From NCBI GenBank assembly GCA_044464765.1, contig JBIQKZ010000024.1, forward strand, positions 1-34,850: a stretch of DNA of 34,850 bases. The letters run 5' to 3'. A program made the position numbers and the translations under genes. Shown here piece by piece: positions 17,793-26,390 of this stretch. The notes beneath the pieces are model-generated. The model worked only from the letters and a program-made list of their open reading frames with translations. It was not told the DNA's origin and made no database searches. Origin of the DNA: JBIQKZ01 sp044464765. Its GTDB lineage: Bacteria > Pseudomonadota > Gammaproteobacteria > Burkholderiales > Burkholderiaceae_B. Within the stretch, counting starts at the first letter, position 1. Every line of letters starts with the position of its first letter.

Positions 17793-19334
17793 TTAATAAG
17801 CACCATGCTTTTTGAAGTCCTCGATCGCCGAAGCCAGTTCGGCCTCGTCGTCCTTGGACAGTTCTTTTTTGTCCTCGATGCGCTGAACCAGCGCTTCGTT
17901 CTTGGACTTGAGCGAATCCTTCAGCGCCTTCTCGAAGGGCAGAATCTGCTCGACGTCGATATCGTCGAGGTAGCCTTTGCTGACGGTGAACAGCGTAACG
18001 GCCAGTTCCCACACTTGCAGAGGCTGATACTGGGGCTGCTTCAGCAATTCGACCACGCGCTTGCCACGTTCCAGCTGGCGGCGCGTTGCATCGTCGAGGT
18101 CGGAAGCAAACTGGGCGAAAGCGGCCAGCTCGCGATACTGAGCCAAGTCGGTACGGATACCGCCCGACAGCTTCTTGATGACTTTGGTCTGGGCCGAGCC
18201 CCCAACCCGCGATACCGAAATACCCGCGTTGATGGCGGGACGGACACCGGCGTTGAACAAGTCGGTTTCCAGGAAGATCTGACCGTCGGTAATCGAAATG
18301 ACGTTGGTCGGAACGAATGCCGAGACGTCGCCCGCCTGGGTTTCGATGATGGGCAATGCCGTGAGCGAACCGGTTTGACCCTTGACTTCGCCTTTGGTGA
18401 ACTGCTCGACGTAGTCGGCGTTGACGCGCGCGGCGCGCTCGAGCAAGCGGGAGTGCAGGTAGAACACGTCGCCGGGATAGGCTTCGCGCCCGGGAGGACG
18501 GCGCAACAGCAGCGACACCTGGCGATAAGCCCAAGCCTGCTTGGTCAGGTCGTCGTATACGATCAGGGCGTCCTCGCCGCGATCGCGGAAGTATTCACCC
18601 ATGGTGCAGCCCGAGTAGGCCGACAGGTACTGCATGGCAGCTGAGTCGGAAGCGGCGGCGGCCACCACAATGGTGTAATCCAGCGCGCCGTGCTCTTCGA
18701 GCTTGCGCACCACGTTGTTGATCGTCGATGCCTTTTGGCCGATGGCGACGTAAACGCAGGTAACGTTCTTGCCCTTCTGGCTGATAATGGTATCGATGGC
18801 CACCGCGGTTTTACCGGTTTGGCGGTCGCCAATGATCAGTTCGCGCTGGCCGCGGCCGATCGGCACCATGGAGTCGATCGCCTTGATGCCGGTTTGCAGC
18901 GGTTGGTCGACCGATTGGCGAGCAATAACGCCGGGGGCGACTTTTTCGATGATGTCGGTGGCTTTGGCGTTGATGGGGCCTTTGCCGTCGATGGGTGAAC
19001 CCAATGCATCGACCACGCGGCCGCGCAATTCGGGGCCGACCGGCACTTCGAGAATGCGGCCGGTGGTCTTGACCGGATCACCTTCCGAAACGCCTGTGTA
19101 GTCGCCCAGAATAACCGCGCCGACGGAGTCGCGCTCGAGGTTGAGCGCGAGGCCAAACACGTTATTGGGAAATTCAAGCATTTCGCCTTGCATTACATCG
19201 GACAAACCGTGAATGCGGGTAATGCCGTCGGTCACGGAAACAACCGTGCCTTGCGTACGTACGTCGGTCGACGCGCCCAAGCCTTCGATGCGGCTTTTGA
19301 GCAGTTCGCTGATCTCTGACGGGTTAAGTTGCAT
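17793..19334 (-). CDS. atpA: ATP synthase F1 subunit alpha
   Basis: The protein has 513 residues, the standard length. The regulatory nucleotide site P-loop GDRQTGKT is at residues 169-176. ISVSRVGGSAQ, with the arginine finger for the beta active site, and the N-terminal MQLNPSEISELLKSRI (which binds delta) are intact. Alpha forms the F1 hexamer with beta and binds non-exchangeable ATP. AGGAG lies seven bases before the ATG. It is preceded by atpH 34 bases upstream. Confidence 0.99.
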   Translation of the reverse strand: MQLNPSEISELLKSRIEGLGASTDVRTQGTVVSVTDGITRIHGLSDVMQGEMLEFPNNVFGLALNLERDSVGAVILGDYTGVSEGDPVKTTGRILEVPVGPELRGRVVDALGSPIDGKGPINAKATDIIEKVAPGVIARQSVDQPLQTGIKAIDSMVPIGRGQRELIIGDRQTGKTAVAIDTIISQKGKNVTCVYVAIGQKASTINNVVRKLEEHGALDYTIVVAAAASDSAAMQYLSAYSGCTMGEYFRDRGEDALIVYDDLTKQAWAYRQVSLLLRRPPGREAYPGDVFYLHSRLLERAARVNADYVEQFTKGEVKGQTGSLTALPIIETQAGDVSAFVPTNVISITDGQIFLETDLFNAGVRPAINAGISVSRVGGSAQTKVIKKLSGGIRTDLAQYRELAAFAQFASDLDDATRRQLERGKRVVELLKQPQYQPLQVWELAVTLFTVSKGYLDDIDVEQILPFEKALKDSLKSKNEALVQRIEDKKELSKDDEAELASAIEDFKKHGAY

Positions 19335-19368
19335 GTTCAGACTCCTGGAATCCTGTTATTCCGGCCGC

Positions 19369-19908
19369 TCAAGCGGCCAGCGTATCGCGCATGCGGGCCA
19401 ACTGGGCCTGCACAGAAGTGTCGAGTACTTGGTCGCCGACCACTACGCGAATCCCGCCAATGAGCTCGGGATCAACGGTGACAGCGGGCTTGAGCTTAAG
19501 GCCAAACTTTTTCTCGAGGCCGGCCACAAGCGCCTGCACTTGCGCATCTTCCAGCTGGAATGCACTGGTGATCTGCGCAAGGGCACTGCCCTCGAGCTGA
19601 TTTTTCAGCGCATCGAACTGTTCGGCGATCTGCGGCAAAGCCAAGATGCGATGGTTATCCACCAGCAGCTCGATGAAATTACGCGCCGACGCCGACAGCG
19701 GGGACTTGATCAACCCCACGAACAGCTCGGTGCGCTGCGCGTTGTTCAGACGCGGGTCAGTCAGTGTTTCACGCACATCGTCAAGACTTGCTACGGCAGC
19801 CAGCTCGTTAACGAGATCTGACCAGGACGCCAGGTCGCCCTGGTCGTTCTGAGCCACCGCAAAAAGCGCTTCGGCGTAGGGTCGTGCAATAGTCGATAGT
19901 TCAGCCAT
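19369..19908 (-). CDS. atpH: ATP synthase F1 subunit delta
   Basis: A 179-residue OSCP/delta subunit with the N-terminal helical domain (ELSTIARPYAEALFAVAQ) and the C-terminal signature ELIGGIRVVVGDQVLDTSVQ, close to the PROSITE-type delta pattern. It clamps the top of F1 to the two b subunits of the stator. It starts 14 bases after the atpF stop, typical of translational coupling. An AGGGCAGG-like purine stretch lies before the ATG. Confidence 0.98.
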   Translation of the reverse strand: MAELSTIARPYAEALFAVAQNDQGDLASWSDLVNELAAVASLDDVRETLTDPRLNNAQRTELFVGLIKSPLSASARNFIELLVDNHRILALPQIAEQFDALKNQLEGSALAQITSAFQLEDAQVQALVAGLEKKFGLKLKPAVTVDPELIGGIRVVVGDQVLDTSVQAQLARMRDTLAA

Positions 19909-19922
19909 GGCCTGCCCTGAAA

Positions 19923-20393
19923 TTAGAGTTGTGCCTTAAGCTGATCCAACAGCTCGGCGTGTGCCTTCGCGTCAACTTCTCGTTTGAGAATTTGTTCCGC
20001 GCCTTTTACAGCCAGAGCGGCTACCTCGCCACGCAGTGCATCGCGGGCGCGCTGGACTTCCTGCGCCGCATCCTGCTGGGCCTGAGCGATGATCCGGGCT
20101 TTCTCAGCCTCGGCTTCGCGACGGGCCTCGTCGATGAGCATGGCCGATTGTTTCTCGGCTTCGAGCAGGCGAGCATGATTCTCGCTTTTGGCCGAAGCTT
20201 CGATCAAGCTGACTCGCGCCTGAGCCTGGGCCAGGTCAGCCTTGCCCTTGTCGGCGGCCGCCAGACCGTCGGCGATTTTCTGACGTCGATCGTCGATTGC
20301 TTTCGTCAGGGGAGGCCATACGAATTTCATCGTAAACCATGCCAAAACGAAAAACACGATCATCTGGAAAAAGAGAGTCGCGTTTAAATTCAC
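19923..20393 (-). CDS. atpF: ATP synthase Fo subunit b
   Basis: A 156-residue stator subunit. It has a single N-terminal membrane helix (LFFQMIVFFVLAWFTMKFVW) followed by the PPLTKAIDDRRQKIADGLAA turn and a long charged helix that dimerises. It joins the membrane a subunit to delta on F1. The start is GTG at 20393, supported by AAGGAA six bases upstream. A 121-base gap with a strong hairpin separates it from atpE, in line with the lower dosage of b relative to c. Confidence 0.98.
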   Translation of the reverse strand: MNLNATLFFQMIVFFVLAWFTMKFVWPPLTKAIDDRRQKIADGLAAADKGKADLAQAQARVSLIEASAKSENHARLLEAEKQSAMLIDEARREAEAEKARIIAQAQQDAAQEVQRARDALRGEVAALAVKGAEQILKREVDAKAHAELLDQLKAQL

Positions 20394-20450
20394 GGTCGTT
20401 CCTTAATACCACTGGTGCCAGGCAGCGACGCTGCATAACACTGATGTCCA

Positions 20451-20486
20451 AGTCGTTGGCAGCGTCCACGGACACTGCTAACGACT
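20451..20486 (-). promoter_or_regulatory. Long hairpin between atpE and atpF
   Basis: Bases 20451-20467 pair with 20470-20486 over 17 positions, with one A-C mismatch and one G-U pair in the atp transcript and a two-base centre. A short perfect palindrome, GCAGCG-A-CGCTGC, lies beside it at 20422-20434. No T run follows, so it is not an intrinsic terminator. In the atp message it would fold just after atpE and before the atpF ribosome-binding site. It may protect atpE mRNA or dampen downstream expression; this is inference. Confidence 0.6.
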
Positions 20487-20514
20487 GCTTTACCCGTAGA
20501 TCGGGCGCTTTGGC

Positions 20515-20757
20515 TTATCCGACAAACGGGTTGGCGAAAGCAAACAACATGGCGATACCAACGCCGATCAGGAAGGCCGCGTCGATCAGGCCGGCCAACA
20601 GGAACATTTTGGTTTGCAAAGCGTTCATCAACTCAGGCTGGCGAGCCGAGGCTTCAAGATACTTGCCACCCATCAGGGCAATACCGATACTGGCGCCGAA
20701 TGCGCCGAGACCGACAATAAGACCGCAAGCCAGAGCAACGAGAGCAACGTTGGTCAT
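20515..20757 (-). CDS. atpE: ATP synthase Fo subunit c
   Basis: The protein has 80 residues and forms a two-helix hairpin. The polar loop ARQP is at residues 38-41. The ion-carrying acid is Asp59 in LLAGLIDAAFLIGVG. The first helix is glycine-rich (GLIVGLGAFGASIGIAL). An aspartate without the Gln/Glu-Ser set of sodium types indicates proton coupling. Multiple copies form the rotating ring. AAGGAG lies close before the ATG. A hairpin follows the gene. Confidence 0.99.
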   Translation of the reverse strand: MTNVALVALACGLIVGLGAFGASIGIALMGGKYLEASARQPELMNALQTKMFLLAGLIDAAFLIGVGIAMLFAFANPFVG

Positions 20758-20877
20758 AACAACTCCTTGGTTAAAAACCGTGTAATCAAAAAGTCAAAAA
20801 TCAAAAATAAAACGTGTGTGCGAGAGGATCTCGCGCTCCGCCAGGAGGCCGGTTGCCCGGCCCATGGCGGAAATCCA

Positions 20878-21759
20878 TTAATGGTCTTCGTGTGCCAGAC
20901 CGATGTACACCAAGGCCAGCATCATGAAGATATAAGCCTGCAGCAGCACAATCAGGATATGGAAAATGGCCCACACCGAACCAGCCAGGACATGGCCAAA
21001 GCCAAGCCCCAGACTGGCGCCGTTAAGACCGGTCCACGCGCCGCCAAGCAAGGCGATGAGCATGAAGAGCAGTTCGCCGGCAAACATGTTGCCGAACAAC
21101 CGCATCCCAAGCGACACAGTCTTGGCGGCATACTCCATCAGGTTCAGCAACAGATTGAACGGGATCAGGAGCAGGCCCACAACACCATGAGCGTGGAAGG
21201 GAGCCGTAAACAGACCTTTCAGGAAACCACCCGGCTTCTTGATCTTGATGCCGTAGTAAATGGTTAGCAAGAGAACGCCCAGGGACATGCCCATCGGTAC
21301 GTTGAGGTCGGCCGTCGGCAGAATGCGGTGAAAATACAGAGGATCGCCATGTTCGGCGCCCAGCCCGGTCATTTTCAGGATCCAGGGCACCAGATCGACC
21401 GGTACAAGGTCGAGCGTGTTCATCAGGATGATCCACAAGAAGATGGTCAGGGCCAGCGGAGCGGCATAGCTGCGGGATTTTTCGTCGGGGATAATGCTTT
21501 TGGCCTCGTCGTCGACCATGCCCACCAGCATCTCGACGGCCATCTGGAAACGACCGGGAACGCCGGCGGTGGCCGACTTGGCGGCACGCCACAGGAAGAA
21601 CACGACGATCAGGCCCATGAGCGCAGCCCAGAACATCGAGTCGAAGTTAATGACGCTAAAGTCGGCAATGGCCGATTGCTTTTCGCCAACGCTGTTCAAA
21701 TGAACCAAGTGATGCTGGATGTAATCGGACTGAGGCGAAATATTGCTGTCAGCAGCCAT
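20878..21759 (-). CDS. atpB: ATP synthase Fo subunit a
   Basis: A 293-residue membrane subunit with about six hydrophobic segments. The essential arginine lies in KTVSLGMRLFGNMFAGELLF, which matches the family signature. Subunit a forms the proton half-channels against the c ring. The ATG at 21759 (MAADSNISPQSDYIQHHLVH) is chosen because a GTAGGG purine stretch lies six bases upstream. An in-frame GTG at 21786 would add nine unlikely residues and has no ribosome-binding site. atpE follows 120 bases downstream. Confidence 0.97.
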   Translation of the reverse strand: MAADSNISPQSDYIQHHLVHLNSVGEKQSAIADFSVINFDSMFWAALMGLIVVFFLWRAAKSATAGVPGRFQMAVEMLVGMVDDEAKSIIPDEKSRSYAAPLALTIFLWIILMNTLDLVPVDLVPWILKMTGLGAEHGDPLYFHRILPTADLNVPMGMSLGVLLLTIYYGIKIKKPGGFLKGLFTAPFHAHGVVGLLLIPFNLLLNLMEYAAKTVSLGMRLFGNMFAGELLFMLIALLGGAWTGLNGASLGLGFGHVLAGSVWAIFHILIVLLQAYIFMMLALVYIGLAHEDH

Positions 21760-21836
21760 TGGAACCCTACCCTGAAAACTTGACACATGGGCGCTTCGTG
21801 GGAAGCCCCCGGGAATTAGTTATTACTTCATTCGAA

Positions 21837-22289
21837 CTACGGCAGTTTGCGAAAAAACAGCAAAAGCACATAGCCTTTCAACACACAGACCAGCCCGAAC
21901 AACAAGGCAGGCCACACCAGCCAAGTATGGCCGACATACGCCGCCAGCCCCAACAGAGCCACTGCGGAACCCAGTTTGATGAATTCGCCCCAAAAGAAGG
22001 CGAAAGGGCTCGCTTGTTTGGCGCCCATCAGGCCCAGCAACAGCCGCGCGGCGAAAAGCGCATTAGGCACAAAATAAGCCCCTGCGCCAATAAGCGCCGA
22101 GGCTCCTGCAACCCATCCGGCCAACAGCCAGGAAACGAGCGCTGCAAATAGCCCCATAACTGCCTGGGCAGCCAGCGCCCGGATCAATCCGCGGCCGGCC
22201 TTGTATTTCAGACTGGCCCGATCGGCTTCCGTGAGCTTGATCGGCACCCATTCGGTGTTCAATTCGGCAACCCCAGCGGCACTGTGCAA
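21837..22289 (-). CDS. atpI: ATP synthase subunit I (AtpI)
   Basis: About 150 residues with four hydrophobic segments, matching AtpI/ATP_synt_I proteins (ARLLLGLMGAKQASPFAFFW, GEFIKLGSAVALLG). AtpI assists c-ring assembly and is the usual first gene of the operon. The longest frame starts with TTG at 22289 and has no convincing ribosome-binding site. Internal starts such as GTG at codon 15 are possible, so the N-terminus is uncertain. It is followed by atpB 77 bases later. Confidence 0.9.
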   Translation of the reverse strand: MHSAAGVAELNTEWVPIKLTEADRASLKYKAGRGLIRALAAQAVMGLFAALVSWLLAGWVAGASALIGAGAYFVPNALFAARLLLGLMGAKQASPFAFFWGEFIKLGSAVALLGLAAYVGHTWLVWPALLFGLVCVLKGYVLLLFFRKLP

Positions 22290-22313
22290 ACTAAATGTTC
22301 AAGTTCACCCAAG

Positions 22314-22342
22314 TGCAGCAATTAGCTGCAATTTTTTGCAGC
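22314..22342 (-). promoter_or_regulatory. Mutually exclusive hairpins in the atp leader
   Basis: In transcript direction three short segments follow one another: GCTGCAA (22342-22336), TTGCAGC (22331-22325) and TGCTGCA (22320-22314). The middle segment can pair with either neighbour, with loops of four to five bases, giving two alternative stems just upstream of the atpI start. This resembles the layout of a switchable leader, but no ligand or leader peptide is evident. Confidence 0.45.
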
Positions 22343-22390
22343 AATGTTTCCTGTGCTTGTATTCCGCCCCGCACGGCGTAAAACTCATAG

Positions 22391-22420
22391 AGTATAACTT
22401 TATTTTTGGGCAGCAAGCAA
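22391..22420 (-). promoter_or_regulatory. Sigma-70-like promoter of the atp operon
   Basis: On the minus strand, TTGCTT (22415-22420) and TATACT (22391-22396) are separated by 18 bases. This predicts a transcript start near 22384 and a leader of roughly 95 bases before the atpI start. The AT-rich spacer supports the call. Confidence 0.6.
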
Positions 22421-22441
22421 ATTGCCTGGGGTGTATTTGAA

Positions 22442-23218
22442 CTACTTATGCGTAAAGTTCGGCGAGCGTTTATCCAGGAAAGCCGCCATGCCTTCCTTCT
22501 GATCCTCAGTTGCAAATAAGGCATGGAAATTGCGGCGTTCAAACAACAGTCCTTCGTTGAGCGGGGCTTCATAAGCGCGATTGACGTTCTCTTTAGCCAT
22601 GATGACCGACGGCAGGGACATCGACGCAATCTTTTCAGCCACCTTCATGGTTTCTTCCATGAGCGCCTGGGCCGGCACCACACGCGCCACCAGCCCGACC
22701 TGCTCGGCTTCATCCGCCTTCATCGGACGACCGGTCAGGATCAGGTCCATGGCCTTGGCTTTTCCAATGGCGCGCGGCAGGCGCTGGGTGCCGCCAAAGC
22801 CGGGAATAATGCCCAGCGTGATCTCGGGCTGGCCAAAGCGCGCGGTGTCTGCCGCGATGATGAAGTCGCACAGCATGGCAAGCTCGCACCCACCGCCCAG
22901 AGCATACCCCGCCACTGCGGCAATGATCGGCTTGCGTATGCGCCGCAACGACTCCCAGTCGTGGCCCAGATAATCTTGCTTGTACACGTCGGTGTACGAC
23001 CAGCTTTGCATGGCGGCGATATCGGCCCCGGCCGCGAACGCCTTTTCGCTGCCGGTCAGGACAATGACGCCAACGGACTCGTCGGCGTCGAAAGCCCGCA
23101 TGGCCTGGGCCAGCTCGGTGATCAGTTCGTTGCTTAGTGCATTCAGCACTTCGGGACGATTCAGGGTCAACAGGCCCACACGGCCTCGAATTTCGGATTT
23201 AACCATCGGTGCAGACAT
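22442..23218 (-). CDS. Enoyl-CoA hydratase
   Basis: A 258-residue canonical crotonase. The oxyanion segment AFAAGADIAAM and both catalytic glutamates are present: Glu112 in ALGGGCELAMLCD and Glu132 in ARFGQPEITLGIIPG. It should hydrate trans-2-enoyl-CoA in fatty-acid or related acyl-CoA breakdown; the sequence resembles PaaF/FadB-type stand-alone hydratases. The ATG at 23218 has AAGGAG six bases upstream. An open frame continues 14 codons further, but that extension is not family sequence. It is divergent from the M61 peptidase, with only 40 bases between start codons. It contrasts with the Glu-less crotonase at 830-1585. Confidence 0.95.
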   Translation of the reverse strand: MSAPMVKSEIRGRVGLLTLNRPEVLNALSNELITELAQAMRAFDADESVGVIVLTGSEKAFAAGADIAAMQSWSYTDVYKQDYLGHDWESLRRIRKPIIAAVAGYALGGGCELAMLCDFIIAADTARFGQPEITLGIIPGFGGTQRLPRAIGKAKAMDLILTGRPMKADEAEQVGLVARVVPAQALMEETMKVAEKIASMSLPSVIMAKENVNRAYEAPLNEGLLFERRNFHALFATEDQKEGMAAFLDKRSPNFTHK

Positions 23219-23258
23219 GTCGTCTCCTTCAACCTGCGTTGCAAAGTAATATAGAAGC

Positions 23259-25028
23259 ATGAATACGAAACCATTACTTTACAGCCTTACGCCGTCCGAT
23301 TTGGGCGGCCATTGTTTTACCGTCTCGGTCACCGTGCCCGATCCCGCCGCCGACGGCCAGCGCTTAAGCCTGCCAGCCTGGATTCCCGGCAGCTACCTGA
23401 TTCGCGACTTTTCCCGGCAAATCATGTCGATTAAAGCGACCAGCGGCAATCAGGCAGTGGCCGTCGAAAAGACGGGCAACCATACCTGGCGCTGTGCTCC
23501 TTGCACCGGACCCCTGCTGGTGGAATACACCGTTTATGCCTGGGATCTTTCCGTGCGCGGCGCCCACCTTGACGAAAGCCACGGCTTTTTCAATGGCACG
23601 AGCGTATTTCTGTTGCCCGACGGCCACGACCAGACCCCTTGCCTGCTGCACCTGCACCCCCCTCGCCCCACGCGGGGCTGGAAGGTCTACACCAGCCTGC
23701 CCGAAGCCCAAGGGCATCCCCAGGCGGCCCGCCGGCATGGCTTCGGCGTGTATCGCGCACCCAACTACGACGCCCTGATCGACCATCCCGTCGAAATGGG
23801 CCGACCGCAGGTTATCCATTTTGAAGCGCATGGTGCACAGCACGAAATGGTATTTACCGGCGTGCTGCCCAACCTGGACCTGCCGCGCATTGCGGCCGAT
23901 GTACGCAAGATCTGCGAAGCGCAGATCGCACTCTTTGAACCCGACAGCCTGCGTGCGCCCTTTCTGGATTCGTCCGATCGCTATGTCTTCATGACCATGG
24001 TCACCGGCGACGGTTATGGCGGGCTGGAACATCGGGCTTCGACCGCGCTGATGGCCGCCCGCGCCGACCTGCCCACCACGGGCCAGGCCCAGCCAGGCGA
24101 AGGCTATCAGTCGTTCCTGGGCCTGGTCAGCCATGAATACTTTCATACCTGGAACGTCAAACGCATCAAGCCTGCGGTTTTCGCGCCTTACGACCTGAGC
24201 CGCGAGAACCACACCCGCCTGTTATGGGTATTCGAGGGCTTCACGTCGTATTACGACGACCTGTTCTTGTTGCGGTCCGACGTCATCACGCAAAAAGACT
24301 ATTTGCGGCTGGTCGGCAAGGTCATCAGCAATGTGCATCGCGGGCCTGGGCGCCACAAGCAGTCGGTGGCGGAAAGCTCGTTCGATGCCTGGACGCGTTA
24401 TTACAAGCAAGACGAGAACTCGCCCAACGCCCTGGTCAGCTACTACACCAAGGGTTCGCTGGTTGCCCTTGGGCTGGACATCCACATACGCAGCGCAAGC
24501 GGCGGCGAACGCTCGCTGGACGATGTCATGCGCCTGTTGTGGCAGCGCTATGGCCGGGATTTCTACCAGGGCAAAGCCACCGGCATTGCCGAAGACGCCA
24601 TGCCGGCCCTGATCCTGGAGGCCACCGGAGTCGACGTCGGCGAATTCATCGAGCGCTACGCCGAGGGCCGGGAAGATATTCCGCTGGAGCCGCTTTTTGC
24701 CGAACAAGGCATCACCCTGCAGTGGAAGGCGGCCACGACACAGCCTTCGCTGGATGCACGGCTGCGGGCCACGAACGGCCAGACGCAATTGGCAACGGTT
24801 TACGAGGGTGGTGCGGCGCATCGCGCCGGGCTGTCGGCGGGCGATGCCCTACTGGCGATTGGCGGCCTGAAAGCCGACACTCCCGCTACGGTAGACAAAC
24901 TGCTTGCGGCCTATCGGCCTGGCGAAACGGTAGCCGTGCATGTTTTCCGCCGCGATGAACTGCGCGAGTTCCAGGTACGGCTGGGCAAGCCCGCCCTGAC
25001 GGAATGTGTATTGTCCGCAGCAGATTGA
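23259..25028 (+). CDS. M61 family metallopeptidase with PDZ domain
   Basis: The protein has 589 residues. Its N-terminal beta domain contains the PAWIPGSYLIRDFSR motif. The catalytic domain has the zinc site HEYFH (292-296) and the downstream ligand Glu326 in LLWVFEGFTSYYDD. GYGGLEHR (near 254) is the substrate-side loop typical of M61. A C-terminal PDZ domain spans about residues 495-580 (VYEGGAAHRAGLSAGDALLAIGG). M61 members are glycyl-aminopeptidases. No signal peptide is seen. Only a weak AGAAG precedes the ATG. It is convergent with the flavoprotein at 25048. Confidence 0.94.
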   Translation: MNTKPLLYSLTPSDLGGHCFTVSVTVPDPAADGQRLSLPAWIPGSYLIRDFSRQIMSIKATSGNQAVAVEKTGNHTWRCAPCTGPLLVEYTVYAWDLSVRGAHLDESHGFFNGTSVFLLPDGHDQTPCLLHLHPPRPTRGWKVYTSLPEAQGHPQAARRHGFGVYRAPNYDALIDHPVEMGRPQVIHFEAHGAQHEMVFTGVLPNLDLPRIAADVRKICEAQIALFEPDSLRAPFLDSSDRYVFMTMVTGDGYGGLEHRASTALMAARADLPTTGQAQPGEGYQSFLGLVSHEYFHTWNVKRIKPAVFAPYDLSRENHTRLLWVFEGFTSYYDDLFLLRSDVITQKDYLRLVGKVISNVHRGPGRHKQSVAESSFDAWTRYYKQDENSPNALVSYYTKGSLVALGLDIHIRSASGGERSLDDVMRLLWQRYGRDFYQGKATGIAEDAMPALILEATGVDVGEFIERYAEGREDIPLEPLFAEQGITLQWKAATTQPSLDARLRATNGQTQLATVYEGGAAHRAGLSAGDALLAIGGLKADTPATVDKLLAAYRPGETVAVHVFRRDELREFQVRLGKPALTECVLSAAD

Positions 25029-25030
25029 TG

Positions 25031-25053
25031 GCCTGATTTGCCCCTGATCAGGC
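25031..25053. terminator. Small hairpin between convergent M61 and flavoprotein genes
   Basis: GCCTGAT (25031-25037) pairs perfectly with ATCAGGC (25047-25053) around a nine-base loop, spanning the stop of the minus-strand gene. There is no T run on either strand, so it is at best a weak or factor-assisted terminator. Confidence 0.3.
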
Positions 25054-25947
25054 GTGCTCGCGCTTGCGGCCTGCCTCGATGCGGGCCTGGATGGCCTTGG
25101 CGGCGGTGACGCCGTCGGCCAGGGCAGTGACCACGCACGGGTGCATGCGCTGAGCCACTTCCCCAATGGCGAAGACATCGGCCACGCTGGTTTCGGCGGT
25201 GGCCGGGACTGTGGCCACAAAGCCTTCGTCGGTAAGCCCCAGGCCCAGGCTGGCCGCAAAACCAATGCAGGGCTCCCAGCCATAGAACACCAGGATCAGG
25301 TCGTACGACACACCGTTGACGGTGCGCTGTGCGACATCGACCACATAGTCTCCCTGCCGCACCCGCTGCGCGGGAAACTTATCGACAAACTGTTGTTGCG
25401 CACGGATATTGCGCGCAAACACATCCACCTGCTGCGCGCCATGGTCGGTGGCGTATAAAGCGTTCTCGAAGGCATTGTCGCCCCCGCCCAGCACCGCGAC
25501 GCGTTTGTCGCGAAAATCCTGCTGGACGATCTCCTGGCCCGGACCAGTGAGAATGCCCGGCGCAGTGGCCGGCAAGCCACGCGCCGCAACCCCAGTCGCC
25601 AGCACCACATAGCGCCCGGCAACAGGTGTGCCGCCGTCGGCCAATTGCAACTGAAAGCCGGCGCCGGTGCGCTGGATGCCTGCCACCGCGCACGCAAGAC
25701 GTACGGGCGCCCGAGCCAGTTCCAGACTGCGTTCAAGCTGATCGGCCACCTGCGGGCCCGCCTGGCCGGGCAAGGTTGCGTTCCAGTCGTCGGGAAACGG
25801 ATTGCTTCGGCACAAGCCGCCTACCTGCGCCCCTGCCTCGATGACCAGCGGAGCGAACCCCAGCCGGGCCAACCAGATGGCGCAGGAAACGCCTGCCGGA
25901 CCCGCGCCGATGATGAGCGCGTCATAGTGTGGAATATCGGACTGCAT
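25048..25947 (-). CDS. Thioredoxin-reductase-like FAD-dependent oxidoreductase without redox CxxC
   Basis: The protein has 299 residues. The FAD-binding motif GAGPAG is at 14-19. The NAD(P) motif is VLGGGDNAFENALY (near 152-165), and a C-terminal FAD contact (ADVFAIGEVAQ) is present. The fold is that of low-molecular-weight thioredoxin reductase, but the CxxC expected just before the NADP domain is absent; that region reads GILTGPGQEIVQQDF. It is therefore more like a ferredoxin/flavodoxin-NADP reductase or an unknown electron-transfer flavoprotein. AAGGTG lies five bases before the ATG. It is divergent from folB, with 53 bases between starts. The partner is unknown. Confidence 0.88.
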   Translation of the reverse strand: MQSDIPHYDALIIGAGPAGVSCAIWLARLGFAPLVIEAGAQVGGLCRSNPFPDDWNATLPGQAGPQVADQLERSLELARAPVRLACAVAGIQRTGAGFQLQLADGGTPVAGRYVVLATGVAARGLPATAPGILTGPGQEIVQQDFRDKRVAVLGGGDNAFENALYATDHGAQQVDVFARNIRAQQQFVDKFPAQRVRQGDYVVDVAQRTVNGVSYDLILVFYGWEPCIGFAASLGLGLTDEGFVATVPATAETSVADVFAIGEVAQRMHPCVVTALADGVTAAKAIQARIEAGRKREHA

Positions 25948-26000
25948 TTTTCACCTTGCCAATAGAACTACAATTGCGGCAAACAACCAAGGTTACCGCC

Positions 26001-26375
26001 ATGCATACTCGTCGCATCATTTTCTCGCAGTTGGCGCTGGATGCCCGTATTGGCATCCTGGAGCACGAACTGCGCGCCACCCAGCCGCTGCACATTGATG
26101 TTGAGATTGATGTCGACATCACCCAGCCCGTGCGCGACCAGAACATACATACCGTACTGGACTACCGGCTCTTGCGCAACGCAATCGTCGAGCAGTGTAC
26201 CCATGCACACGTCAACCTGCTGGAAACCTTGACCGAGCAAGTGGCTGCACGCCTGTTCAACGAATTTCCCGACATCAGCCGCGTCAAGCTGCGCATCGGC
26301 AAGCCCAACGCGTTTTCCGATTGCGCCGCCGTAAGCATCGAAGTGGAACGCACGCGAAAACAACTTCCGGCCTGA
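26001..26375 (+). CDS. folB: Dihydroneopterin aldolase
   Basis: The 124-residue protein has the FolB tunnel-fold pattern. It has an N-terminal RRIIFSQLALDARIGILEHE, a central VLDYRLLRNAIVEQC, then NLLETLTEQVAARL and RVKLRIGKPNAF. Lys101 corresponds to the catalytic lysine region. The enzyme converts dihydroneopterin to hydroxymethyl-dihydropterin and glycolaldehyde in folate synthesis. ATG 26001 is preceded by AAGG about eight bases upstream. Upstream in-frame codons to 25929 are non-homologous. ttcA follows after 15 bases, so the two probably share a transcript. Confidence 0.95.
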   Translation: MHTRRIIFSQLALDARIGILEHELRATQPLHIDVEIDVDITQPVRDQNIHTVLDYRLLRNAIVEQCTHAHVNLLETLTEQVAARLFNEFPDISRVKLRIGKPNAFSDCAAVSIEVERTRKQLPA

Positions 26376-26390
26376 CCCGCCATCACGACC

